A DNA stretch of 26,533 nucleotides from Prevotella sp. UBA6994 (GTDB taxonomy: Bacteria; Bacteroidota; Bacteroidia; Bacteroidales; Bacteroidaceae), in contig DJXW01000022.1 of NCBI GenBank assembly GCA_002449845.1, forward strand, positions 1 to 26,533, in the 5' to 3' direction. Numbering within the stretch: position 1 is the first letter of the stretch; every line of letters starts with the position of its first letter. The position numbers were made by a program, and so were the translations under genes. Positions 1 through 7,847 of the stretch are shown here, piece by piece. A model generated the notes under the pieces. That model saw nothing but the letters and a program-made list of their open reading frames with translations, did no database searches and was not told where the DNA came from.

Positions 1-36
1 AAATGTTAATTTTTAGAACTTACCTTAAACAAAAAA

Positions 37-438
37 ATGAAAAAAACAGTAATGATGATGTTTGCCGCCATGTTCGCTTTGAACGTATTGGCAGACAATG
101 TGAAGTTTAAAGTGAGTAATATGCACTGCCAAAACTGTGCCAAACGCGTAGAGAAAGCCCTAAAGGCAAATGAGGCTATCAGTGAAGTGAAGGTTAATCT
201 TGAGAGCAAGGCAGTATGTGTAAGCTATGATGCGGCTAAAACCAATGTGGAAGCTATCCAGAAGGCTCTGACCGATGCCAAGTTCCAAGCAGAAGTGGCA
301 AAACAGTGTGACAAGGCTGAAGGCTGCAAGCATGAGGGCAAGGCAGGTGAGCATAAATGTAAACACGAAGGACAGCAGGCAGGTGAACATAAATGCGGTG
401 CCGATGGTTGTGGTCACGAAAAGAATAACCAAGAATAA
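37..438 (+). CDS. Secreted heavy-metal-associated (HMA) domain protein with Cys/His-rich tail
   Basis: Predicted 133-aa periplasmic metal-binding protein. The first ~19 residues form a signal peptide (MKK, then a hydrophobic stretch ending in LA before D). Residues ~20-90 are a complete HMA fold with the metal site MHCQNC (MxCxxC) at ~29-34. The last ~45 residues are dominated by Cys, His, Lys and Glu, with a short repeat of the form CKHEG..GEHK and further Cys/His to the end, which looks like extra metal-binding capacity. HMA proteins bind soft metals such as Cu(I) and act as chaperones. The start fits the signal peptide and follows an A-rich leader. The stop lies 10 nt before the next gene, so it probably shared a transcript with the decayed TonB operon, pointing to a metal-related role for that operon (inference). 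Unlike its neighbours, it is intact. Confidence 0.88.
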   Translation: MKKTVMMMFAAMFALNVLADNVKFKVSNMHCQNCAKRVEKALKANEAISEVKVNLESKAVCVSYDAAKTNVEAIQKALTDAKFQAEVAKQCDKAEGCKHEGKAGEHKCKHEGQQAGEHKCGADGCGHEKNNQE

Positions 439-448
439 TGTATAAGCA

Positions 449-862
449 ATGGTCAAGATGAAACATTTGTTTAAGATTCAATTGGCTGTTCTCGCCAGTC
501 TGTTGCTGTTTACCTCATGCTCTGATGACGAAGCTGAAAGAAAGATTGATGTGAAATTCAATGCCATCCCCAAGGTGGCAGGTGCGCTTGATGCTTCAGC
601 TTTGTCAGGTACATTGGTACAATTTACCGAAGTAAGAAACCAAGATACCAAGAGTTTCCCTCTCGATGCCAATGGTTCTGTAATCGCCTCGCTTCCGATG
701 GGTGTCTATAACATTGCCATCGAGAAGAATCTTATCAATGCTCAAGGTGAGGAAGTGGTCATCTCGCTCCGTATGGAAAATGTGAACATTAATATGGCAG
801 GTCAAGTAATCTTCTGCCCGATACGGCAATTTGTCGAGTGGCATGATCAGTATCTCCTCTAA
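449..862 (+). pseudogene. 5' fragment of a DUF4876-like lipoprotein, out-of-frame fusion at its 3' end
   Basis: The first ~119 codons encode the start of a lipoprotein: a basic N-terminus, a hydrophobic segment and the lipobox LLFTSC followed by SDDE, an acidic start typical of surface-exported Bacteroidota lipoproteins. A beta-rich, transthyretin-like segment follows. This resembles the N-terminus of DUF4876-type lipoproteins, which sit next to TonB receptors and are usually several hundred residues long (family assignment from memory, not searched). After about position 806 the sequence no longer belongs to this gene: the last ~18 codons read the following TonB receptor in the wrong frame and end at 862. 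The body of the protein is therefore missing. A short lipoprotein could still be made, but it is unlikely to work. Confidence 0.7.
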
Positions 863-2870
863 GCATGGCGTTACACCGTTGCGCATCCGCCTCAAGGCAG
901 ACCTGAAGAATAAGCTCATCTATGCTGGCAAGGGATTCCGACTCGGTGAAAAGGCGGGTACGCTCCATGCAGGCATTGACTATCTGCACTCCATCGACGA
1001 TATACGAGAGGAGATGGATAAGTTTTCCCGAATTACTGGTCAGCTCTATTATAATAATAAGGTGAAGGTGGGCAGCTATAGTCTCAATCTCGATGCGCGT
1101 CTGAGCCAGACCATCACTGCCAGTAAGATGAAAAAGGATGAGCTGACTTACGAGTACGACGAGACTTATAAGGCTGACTATGCTCGTACTGCCCTGATGA
1201 TGAAAGCTGGACTGACGTTGGGAAAGACGTGGTTAGACCAACTGGAGATGACTCTCTCTGCCGACTATACTCACGACAAGATCACCCGTCACCGTATGGT
1301 TCTTTCTGGATCAGGACCTATGAACATGCCCTTGGCATACGAGGAAGGTGAGCATGAGGGCATCTACCTGCCACAGAAATACTACAGCGACTTCTACATT
1401 GACAATCAACCCGTGAATATCTACGCACAGCTTCATGCAAACTCTCGACTGCCGTTGTTTCGTAACACGATGCTTAACCTACAGTACGGTGCCGAATACA
1501 CCAACGTGAAGAACCACGGTGCCGGCGCGGTTATCGAAGACGAGTCGCGTCCACCGTTCCCATACGACAATTCGTATATGCGCCCACGTCCCAACTATGC
1601 CATTCCTGCTTTGGGGACGGTTGCTGGGTATGCTCAGGCTGATTTCATCTATGATGACGGACAGCGAAATGTCCTCCAGCTATCAATAGGTGGCAGAACC
1701 TCGATGCTGCTTAACCTACCCTCTGACTATTATCTTCACAATCATCTGCTGGGTGACCCGCGCATCAATCTTTCCTATACCGTAGGCAAGAAGCTGAAGA
1801 ATACCTTCCGCATCGGATTCGGTACTGAGAGCAAGACACCTACACTCGACTACCTCTATCCCGAGAAACTCTATAAAGACTTCTATATGCTCAATGCCTA
1901 TACCGTGGATCCCCAATACCGACACTTGATTACCTATACCAACATATACGACGTGGCAAACCGTGAACTGAAGGCAAACAAGAACAGGAAAATGGAGGCA
2001 GGATGGGACCTCGACTACCACGGACTGAGTATCTCGCTGACGGCTTTCTATGAGCAGTCGGAAGATGGCTTTGAATACTTCACGCAGTACCATCCGCTCA
2101 CTTACGACCTCTATACAACGCTGAAGCCTGGCGTGAGTATCGAGGGACGTACTCCTCAGAAGAGCGACTATATCCAAGAGCAGTACAGCATCTTCACCAC
2201 TTCACAACGGGTGATGAATTCCAGCAAGGTCACCAAACGAGGCATTGAATACAGACTCATCTTCCCGAAGATTAAACCGCTGATGACGACGGTGGAGATC
2301 AACGGAGCCTATTATCAAACCGACTATGCTTCGTCGCTGCCGCTCTATGTCTATCCTGCCGTGAAAATCGGGGGCAAGGAGTATCCTTATGTCTGCATCT
2401 ACGACAATGATGCGCGTAACCAATACCGTAGGCTGAACGCTAACATTTGGCTGAACACCCACATCCCTCGGTTTAAGCTCTTTCTCACCAACTTCTTCCA
2501 GATTGTGTGGCTCAATACCTCACAATACAAGGACAACCATGACTATATCCCGACAGAGTATATCGACTTGCAGGGCAACCGTCTGCCCGTGGATGATTAT
2601 GTCAGAAACCAGATTGTTGCTGATGACGGTACGTTTCGCTACTTCCGTCGTACCATCCTGCCTGTAAAGTATGCACGTAACAATAAACCTGTATCTCTGT
2701 TGTGGAACATCAAGGCTACCAAAGAATTTAAAAAGGGTACCAAACTGTCGTTCTTTGTCAACGGTCTGCTCGACATCAGCCCTAAGTATCTCTCTGGCAG
2801 CAAGATTACCCAAAGAGAATGGCACGACCCCTATTTTGGACTGGAACTTTATTTTAATTTTGATTTATAA
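810..2870 (+). pseudogene. TonB-dependent outer-membrane receptor, 5' truncated (plug tail and beta-barrel only)
   Basis: From 810 the reading frame gives SSARYGNLSSGMISI, which matches the end of a TonB-receptor plug domain. It runs on through a full C-terminal beta-barrel of about 670 residues rich in aromatic/polar strands and ends in the aromatic FNFDL expected of an outer-membrane barrel. The signal peptide, the N-terminal carboxypeptidase-like regulatory domain, the TonB box and most of the plug are missing. A stop codon (807-809) lies just before the surviving part, and the first available start is a TTG at 831. Without export signal or plug it cannot be a working receptor. The last base of its stop is the first of the ATG of the next gene (TAATG), so the original operon organisation is still visible. 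Confidence 0.85.
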
Positions 2871-2938
2871 TGCATAAACCTCACACATTTATATTAGTCC
2901 TTGCTCTTGCATGGTGCTGTAGGCTACCAGCACAACAG

Positions 2939-2980
2939 TCTCTCACCCCTCATCTCTCATCTCTCTTGCCTCTCTCACCA
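2939..2980 (+). repeat. Pyrimidine-rich CTCTCACC-type repeat, copy inside a gene
   Basis: A run made of TCTCTCACC / CTCATCTCTC motifs lies just after the signal peptide of the barrel pseudogene. It encodes a Ser/Leu/Pro segment (SLTPHLSSLLPLSPS). The 14-base string TCTCTCACCCCTCA also occurs at 5818-5831. Confidence 0.6.
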
Positions 2981-3181
2981 TCTGAGGAGCGTTACCATAC
3001 CGTCAATGCCGACTTGTCTCTTAAAAGCACAGCCGTTCTCTATGCCAACCCTGTGTTCACGCATTGGCGCAGCCAAAATGATACTACGTCGCACCATCGA
3101 ACGGCTATTGTCTATGCTGGAGTAGGGAGCGGTGACGCAAAGGGTGATTTCATTCCTACGAGGGCAATGGAGCCACCGACT

Positions 3182-3278
3182 ATCGCGTCGGTGCATACGG
3201 TGAATATACCACATGATGGGCATCTCATAACCGCTGTTCAGTTTTACATCGCGTCGGTGCATACGGTGAATATACCAC
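3182..3278 (+). repeat. 31-bp direct repeat flanking 35 bp of extra sequence (66-bp insertion in the barrel pseudogene)
   Basis: Identical 31-bp copies lie at 3182-3212 and 3248-3278, 66 bp apart, with 35 bp of unrelated sequence between them. Removing one copy plus the spacer restores a smooth barrel reading (GAYGEYTT then LRSGTLSGN) in the frame of 3367-4608. The insertion is 22 codons long and so keeps the frame, but it introduces TGA at 3214. Confidence 0.85.
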
Positions 3279-4620
3279 TCTCCGTAGCGGTACGCTCTCC
3301 GGCAACATTCAATATGCTCAGGGCAAGCACCGCAACATCGGATGGAGCGGCACACGCCTACCAGAGTTGTATGCACCTTATTTCTCCACCGATTCATGTG
3401 GAGGTGATTTCAAGTTTGAAAGTTATTTTGCCGAAGGCAACTATGGCTTTTCGCTCCAGAGATGGACACTGGGCGTGAAAGGTTCCTTTTATGGTGAGCA
3501 GGCTTATCGCCTCACAGACCCGCGTGCACTCAACAACACCACGTGGCTGCGGTTCAATGCAGGGGCGGCTCACGAAATGAGGGGTCATCTGCTGATGCTC
3601 GATGTTGGCTACGGGCGTAATAAACAACACATGCAACTGCGTTATTGGCGACCTGGACAGCAAGACCGTTTCTTTGTCTGTTATGGCTTCGGACTCTACG
3701 ACACCCGACAGAGCGGTGTTTCCTTCGGTAAGTCTCGTATGTATTACATCGACGAGTACAACGCTCGTCTGCAATACCTGTCACCACAAGACAAACCCCT
3801 GCGCTTACATGCCTCTTTATCGTATGCCTACGACCACATGAAGACTGAGGAGAGCGACATCTATAACCTCTATGAGTCTCGTTCCCACCATTTCTGTCCG
3901 ATGCTTCGCCTAACCTACGCACACCAGTCTCACTGGCTGTTCCACTTGTTGACAGAGGCAGACATCAATAGGCGCAGAGGATATGAGAATATCATCGAGG
4001 AATACCTGATCGACAAGGAAAACAACATCTACGACTTCCGCACCATCGACACTCGCCAAAACTATAGCCGAAGCACTGACCGTATGAGGATTGCTCTCAT
4101 TGCTACACGACAGCTGGGCAGTGTGCAACTGGCTCTGCAAGGGGGCTTCACCGCCTCGCACTATGAGGAGAAATACACCGCAGGAGATTATCGCGTCAGT
4201 GTGAAGACACTCACACCTCATGCTAAGGCATCTGTGGAGTGGGCAGGGCGTGCTGATGACATTGCCTTGAGCTTGCTCTATGCCCATCAGGGTGTAGGCA
4301 ACCATGTGTATGATGTCTATATGCAGAATCAGCAGATTGCCCATCTTGACTTTCAGCAAACCTTTGCACCCTATGCGTTCCGTTGTGCCAACCTTCATTA
4401 TGCTCTCGCCAACCTCACATGGCAGCACTATTTCAAGAAGGTGTCCGTAGGCATGAGTGCCAAGTTCTATCTTGCCCACGGAGAACGCTTACAGGATGTT
4501 AGCTACACGGGTACCATAGGCTTCCCCTCCACGGCACCCATGATCTCACCTGAACCCGACAAACACAGGGAACGTTGGTGCAATATTACCGCATTCATCA
4601 CGTTTTAAACAATCACAAAA

Positions 4621-4696
4621 CATATCTCTCACCTCTCACTCCTCACCTCTAATCACCTACTTCTTGCTTCTAACATTCTTGCTTCTAACTTTGTCC
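4621..4696 (+). repeat. Pyrimidine-rich intergenic repeat with a short tandem duplication
   Basis: The segment begins CATATCTCTCACC, shared with 5814-5826, and continues with further CTCACCTCT units. It ends in a near-perfect tandem of a 15-bp TTCTTGCTTCTAAC-type unit (about 4662-4690). It lies immediately 3' of the barrel pseudogene. No ORF or RNA structure is apparent. Confidence 0.55.
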
Positions 4697-4719
4697 TATA
4701 AATTCTGAATTTACCCCCT

Positions 4720-4778
4720 AAAATACGGGCATTTTTTCAAACGAGTTGATACTTGATGGAAAAAAATGCCCGTATTTT
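4720..4778. repeat. Perfect 18-bp inverted repeat, 23-nt loop
   Basis: AAAATACGGGCATTTTTT at 4720-4737 is followed by its exact reverse complement at 4761-4778. The stem has a CGGGCA/TGCCCG core flanked by A/T runs, so it could act as a terminator for either strand or be the end structure of a small palindromic repeat element. It lies ~110 bp after the barrel pseudogene and does not abut any intact gene. Confidence 0.8.
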
Positions 4779-4884
4779 GATGTTTTGTTAAAATGCTCAT
4801 TATCAATATTTTATGATTTTATGGCATTTGCAAACTGAGTAAAAATCTTTGTTTTTGCTCTCAAAAAGCCACTTTTTGGGCTTT

Positions 4885-4970
4885 CGTAACATATATCATT
4901 AGCACTCGTAACACATATAGTTACGCTCATAACTCATATAGTTATGCTCGTAACATGCTATGTTATGATG
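4885..4970. repeat. Four tandem imperfect palindromes, 21-22 bp each
   Basis: Units at 4885-4906, 4907-4927, 4928-4948 and 4949-4970 each start with CGTAAC or CATAAC, have an AT-rich centre, and close with the inverse arm (GTTACG, GTTATG; the first unit is most degenerate). The array is both tandem and internally dyad-symmetric, and the arms co-vary between units (CGTAAC with GTTACG, CATAAC with GTTATG). It lies in a ~700-bp gene-free region. Confidence 0.75.
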
Positions 4971-5036
4971 AAAAACACAGCTTTTCAACCGTTTTAACCC
5001 ATTTCTTCGCTTTCCCAATTCTATTTCGCAAGAAAA

Positions 5037-5058
5037 TCCGAACAAAATTATGTTCGGA
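5037..5058. repeat. Small perfect hairpin (7-bp stem)
   Basis: TCCGAAC at 5037-5043 pairs with GTTCGGA at 5052-5058 around an 8-nt AT loop. It sits between the tandem palindromes and the AATTC array. It has no T-tract and no assigned function. Confidence 0.5.
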
Positions 5059-5136
5059 TAATTGACAATGGATAATTCGCAATTCACAATTCACAATTCA
5101 TAATTCATAATTCATAATTGACAATTCATAATTGAT
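5059..5136 (+). repeat. AATTCATAATTC-type low-complexity tandem array
   Basis: Short degenerate units (AATTCACAATTC, AATTCATAATTC, AATTGACAATTC) of 7-10 bases fill about 78 bp. It contributes nothing to an ORF of quality. It is the last repeat before the promoter region of the 5306 gene. Confidence 0.7.
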
Positions 5137-5239
5137 AAGACGGAAATACGATGACCTTTCCAATTTATCGTGTACGGTTGAATATGTCCGAAACGAAAAA
5201 TATTCCTCCTAAAGCACTGAATTTCCCAAATTTTATGTT

Positions 5240-5247
5240 TATCTTTG
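5240..5247 (+). promoter_or_regulatory. Candidate -7 promoter box (TATCTTTG) for the 5306 gene
   Basis: TATCTTTG fits the Bacteroidota consensus TAnnTTTG and lies 58 bp before the chosen ATG, leaving a leader of roughly 50 nt. No clear -33 TTTG partner is seen at the usual distance, so the call is tentative. Confidence 0.45.
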
Positions 5248-5305
5248 CCATGTCATCAATGATTTCACATTGGAATTTAGGTTAAAAAATAATTATCTAT
5301 CAATT

Positions 5306-5698
5306 ATGTACAACGAATATACACCAGAAAGAATAACGGAATTGAAGGCGAATGAGATTTTCGTCTTTGGCAGTAACCTTGCCGGTGCTCATGGCGGTGG
5401 TGCTGCTCGACTTGCCTACAACCGATTTGGCGCAGTGTGGGGGCAGGGTGTTGGCTTGCAAGGACAGAGTTATGCTATACCAACGATGCAAGGCGGTGTG
5501 GAAACCATCAAACCCTACGTGGATGAGTTTTGTCGCTTTGCCTTGAAACATCCCGAGTATAAATTCTTGGTAACACGCATTGGCTGTGGAATTGCTGGAT
5601 TTACACCAGAAGAAATCGCTCCACTCTTCATCAATGCCATTGAACTTAACAATGTAGTTCTGCCTAAAGACTTTGTGGAAGTAATTTTTGGCGTATAG
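5306..5698 (+). CDS. A1S_2505-like / macro-domain-like protein
   Basis: A compact 130-aa cytosolic protein without signal peptide or membrane segment. Motifs include NEIFVFGSNLAGAHGGGAAR near residues 16-35, GQGVGLQGQSYAIPT at ~46-60 and VTRIGCGIAGFTPEEIAPLF at ~89-108. These glycine-rich loops match the family annotated in phages and bacteria as A1S_2505-like, which resembles macro (ADP-ribose-binding) domains. Binding or removal of ADP-ribose is an inference, not shown. I chose the ATG at 5306 over the upstream ATG at 5270 because the family match starts just after it (MYNEYTPERI) and the extra 12 residues look like read-through of leader sequence. The gene stands alone, between a repeat-filled gap and the terminator of the converging operon. 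The phage link hints at past mobility. Confidence 0.82.
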   Translation: MYNEYTPERITELKANEIFVFGSNLAGAHGGGAARLAYNRFGAVWGQGVGLQGQSYAIPTMQGGVETIKPYVDEFCRFALKHPEYKFLVTRIGCGIAGFTPEEIAPLFINAIELNNVVLPKDFVEVIFGV

Positions 5699-5706
5699 CT
5701 CATTTT

Positions 5707-5736
5707 GCAGGGGTTCACGCTTCGCTTCACCCCTGC
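5707..5736 (+). other. Stem-loop just after the macro-like gene
   Basis: GCAGGGGT at 5707-5714 pairs with ACCCCTGC at 5729-5736 (8 bp, 14-nt loop), starting 8 bp after the stop codon at 5698. No T-tract follows, so it is either a weak terminator or an mRNA 3'-end stabiliser. Confidence 0.4.
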
Positions 5737-5817
5737 CTGTGTTCTGCCGCACTTTCTTTAACTTTGCAGTCTGTGATAAGAGTCCTCAATAACAGTGCTC
5801 TGTGGGGTTAAATCATA

Positions 5818-5868
5818 TCTCTCACCCCTCACCTCTCTTTCTCTCACCTCTAATCTCCTGCTTCCTAA
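5818..5868 (+). repeat. Pyrimidine-rich intergenic repeat, second intergenic copy
   Basis: The string TCTCTCACCCCTCA (5818-5831) is identical to that at 2939-2952, and the flanking CATATCTCTCACC matches 4621-4633. Further CTCACCTCTAATC text also recurs from the 4621 copy. It lies between two converging transcription units. Confidence 0.55.
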
Positions 5869-5911
5869 AAAAGAAGCCATCGGTTACTATGCAAGTGACC
5901 GATGGCTTCTT
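5866..5911 (-). terminator. Intrinsic terminator of the SusCD/FAS1 operon
   Basis: On the minus strand, a stem of 14 perfect pairs (AAGAAGCCATCGGT against its complement, extendable to 17 with one G-T) is followed by a TTCTTTTTT run. It starts 19 bp after the stop codon of the last operon gene, as expected of a rho-independent terminator. It may also serve the opposite strand, where the T-run is shorter. Confidence 0.85.
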
Positions 5912-5929
5912 TGATTGACTCTATGAGAA

Positions 5930-7819
5930 TTAGTCTTTCAAATCCCACTGTATGAAGTATCCGTTGCCGCTGATGCTGCTGCGAACCTTCTGCTGGGCGG
6001 AAGAGGTGGTGTATTTGGGCGCAATACGCTTGATGACACTGTCGCGCGCAGCAGTTTGGTCGCCACGGCCACCGTTGCTATAGCGCTCTGCCATCTTGCA
6101 GAGATAGCTGTACGACTTGCCCTCGGCAACGTACTCCTTCAGGTACTCATCGGCAATCGCCCAGTCGTATATCTGCTTGCGTTCCGCTTCTGTGAGAGAA
6201 TAGCCTGGGTCGGTGGGCTTGGGCAACTCGTATGTCTTGCCACGGGCTGCTCCCACGATACCGGCATTGGTATTTCCACCACTGTTGGGAAGGGGATTGA
6301 AGCCGTTGGAAGGCAGCCATGACAAGTAATAAGGCGACCAGCCTTCGGGCAAGGCGAAGTTCTCTTTGCCGTGGTTGGGGAAGCGGTTGGTCATACCATT
6401 GTTGAGAATGGTCTCTGCCTGATCCCAGTTTCCGAGGTGGTTTTCTGCCTCCGCCAACAGGAAGTGTAGGTCATGGCCACGGAACGTGATGACGATGGGC
6501 TGTATCTCGAAGATGTTCTCACGAAGGTACTTGAAATTGTGCAAGGTACGGTCGTAATAATAATAGTATTTCGACAGACAGTCTTTACCGCCCAACTTAT
6601 GGGTAACGAAGCCCTGTTCGGGACCGCGGATGTCGGACGTGGCATAGATACCCTGACCGTATTGTGACGGGCGCAGGTAATAGGAGTCTGAAGACGGATA
6701 TTCGGGACAGAAATACTGTACGAGATGGTTGCGCTGACGATTGGTGTAATCGTACATGATGCCACTGATGAAATGGTACTTGTTGGTATTGCTGTTCACC
6801 TCTTCGTTGGCGAAGATGGAGAAGTAGGGGAAATACTGGTCACGAATACCCGAACCGAAGTCGAGCGAGCACTGGAGAATACTCTGCTGATAGTTCCAGT
6901 CGGCTGTGGAGCCGTTGGGATCTGTTCCGAAGTCGATACCAGGCAAGGGAAGTCCTTGGTAAGAGGTGGATGAGGCACTGGCTGCCGTGTGGTAATAATA
7001 CATGCACTTGAGGAGTGCGTCACGAATCCATAGCCAGTCAGCCTGTGCAGCCTCTTCGCTCTCGTAGTTGCATCTCCATGATACCAACTCGGCACGCAGA
7101 AGAATGTATGGAGGCGTGAGGTATTGCCAGCGGATGTTGGCACTGCGGTTTTGTGTCTCCGCATCTAACCATTCATACCATTTCATGTCAAGGTCGGCAC
7201 TGACGTGCAATCCGTCGATGTCGATGCCCTTGTCGAGCAAGGAGATACACTTCTCGGTGAGCTGCTGCATGTCGCACTTGGTAAATACGTTGGTGTCAGA
7301 AAGGTCTTTCATGTCGGTCAACGGATCATCGAACCAATAAGCTTGTCCGTAGATCTTTCCCAACATCCAGTATGCCCATACCTTGATACGAATGGCAGAA
7401 GAGATGAGTTGTGAGAAGTGGGCTTCCACGGTCTCGCTCATACCTCCCACCTTGTGGTGGTACTCAGTCATCTTCGCGAAATAGTCGTTGCAGGCAATGA
7501 TGACCGCATAGTAACACGTAGGGTCAGCAAACTCGTTGCCATTGGTGGGGTCGTAGTTGTAAATAGCTTTCAGCGCGTCGGGTGCATTGTCGGTCACTTC
7601 GAGGAAGTTGCTCCTCGTGTCGGTGAGCCAGATGGCTTGGTCGCCAGCCTCTTGCATCCTGTTCATGATGCCCAACATTCCTTTGTATATCTCGTCTTCC
7701 TTGTCAATATACTCATCGTCGTTGATGATGTTTCCTGGGTTGGTGTCGAGCAAGTCGTTGCACGAGGTGAAACCACAGACGAGGCAGAATGCGCAGATAA
7801 ATAGATATATTCTTTTCAT
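5930..7819 (-). CDS. susD: SusD/RagB-family surface lipoprotein (second pair)
   Basis: A 629-aa lipoprotein with signal peptide and lipobox VCGFTSC at ~14-20, then NDLLD. SusD proteins are mostly alpha-helical (TPR-like) lids that sit on their SusC channel at the cell surface and bind substrate. Typical features here are the early DLLDTNP segment, a helical N-terminal half with HFSQLISSAIRIKVWAYWML (the 'R..RA..Y' helix of the family), and a C-terminal stretch with HDLHFLLAEAENHLG, the usual FLxRyAEayLm-like motif. It lies 28 nt after the SusC gene and ends the operon, with a terminator directly behind. It is about 100 residues longer than the other SusD of this operon and clearly different in sequence, so the two pairs are not recent duplicates. 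The substrate cannot be read from the sequence. Confidence 0.9.
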   Translation of the reverse strand: MKRIYLFICAFCLVCGFTSCNDLLDTNPGNIINDDEYIDKEDEIYKGMLGIMNRMQEAGDQAIWLTDTRSNFLEVTDNAPDALKAIYNYDPTNGNEFADPTCYYAVIIACNDYFAKMTEYHHKVGGMSETVEAHFSQLISSAIRIKVWAYWMLGKIYGQAYWFDDPLTDMKDLSDTNVFTKCDMQQLTEKCISLLDKGIDIDGLHVSADLDMKWYEWLDAETQNRSANIRWQYLTPPYILLRAELVSWRCNYESEEAAQADWLWIRDALLKCMYYYHTAASASSTSYQGLPLPGIDFGTDPNGSTADWNYQQSILQCSLDFGSGIRDQYFPYFSIFANEEVNSNTNKYHFISGIMYDYTNRQRNHLVQYFCPEYPSSDSYYLRPSQYGQGIYATSDIRGPEQGFVTHKLGGKDCLSKYYYYYDRTLHNFKYLRENIFEIQPIVITFRGHDLHFLLAEAENHLGNWDQAETILNNGMTNRFPNHGKENFALPEGWSPYYLSWLPSNGFNPLPNSGGNTNAGIVGAARGKTYELPKPTDPGYSLTEAERKQIYDWAIADEYLKEYVAEGKSYSYLCKMAERYSNGGRGDQTAARDSVIKRIAPKYTTSSAQQKVRSSISGNGYFIQWDLKD

Positions 7820-7847
7820 AATTGATACTTTCTCGTTCGTGTTAATA

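Larger units (their letters stand above)
2870..4608 (+). pseudogene. DUF6850-like outer-membrane beta-barrel protein, frameshifted and with an in-frame stop
   Basis: The gene begins with a signal peptide (MHKPHT..., cleavage near PAQQ) in one frame and continues in another. Up to about 3150 the frame of 2870 gives the NP...RYxR-like start of the mature barrel (YANPVFTHWRSQND). From about 3157 the frame +1 relative to position 1 gives YEGNGATDYRVGAYGEY and then the rest of the barrel to 4608, ending in an aromatic residue (ITAFITF). One missing T near 3145-3150 would explain the shift (GDF then HSYEG). A 66-bp insertion at ~3182-3247 then adds a TGA at 3214-3216. Proteins of this type follow TonB receptors with DUF4876 lipoproteins in Bacteroidota (family name from memory). 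An internal ATG at 3367 would yield a 413-aa barrel without signal peptide, unlikely to function. Confidence 0.8.

Noticed and set aside
3367..4608. Intact 413-aa gene from the ATG at 3367
   Set aside because: The sequence upstream in the same frame clearly continues the same barrel protein to its lesions, and the 3367 product lacks a signal peptide, so it is part of a pseudogene.
4899..5087. 62-codon minus-strand ORF
   Set aside because: It only translates the tandem palindromes and neighbouring AT-rich sequence; repetitive SYERNYM-like product, no coding signature.
4885..5136. CRISPR array
   Set aside because: The units are contiguous without spacers, vary in sequence, are only 21-22 bp or shorter, and no cas gene is present.
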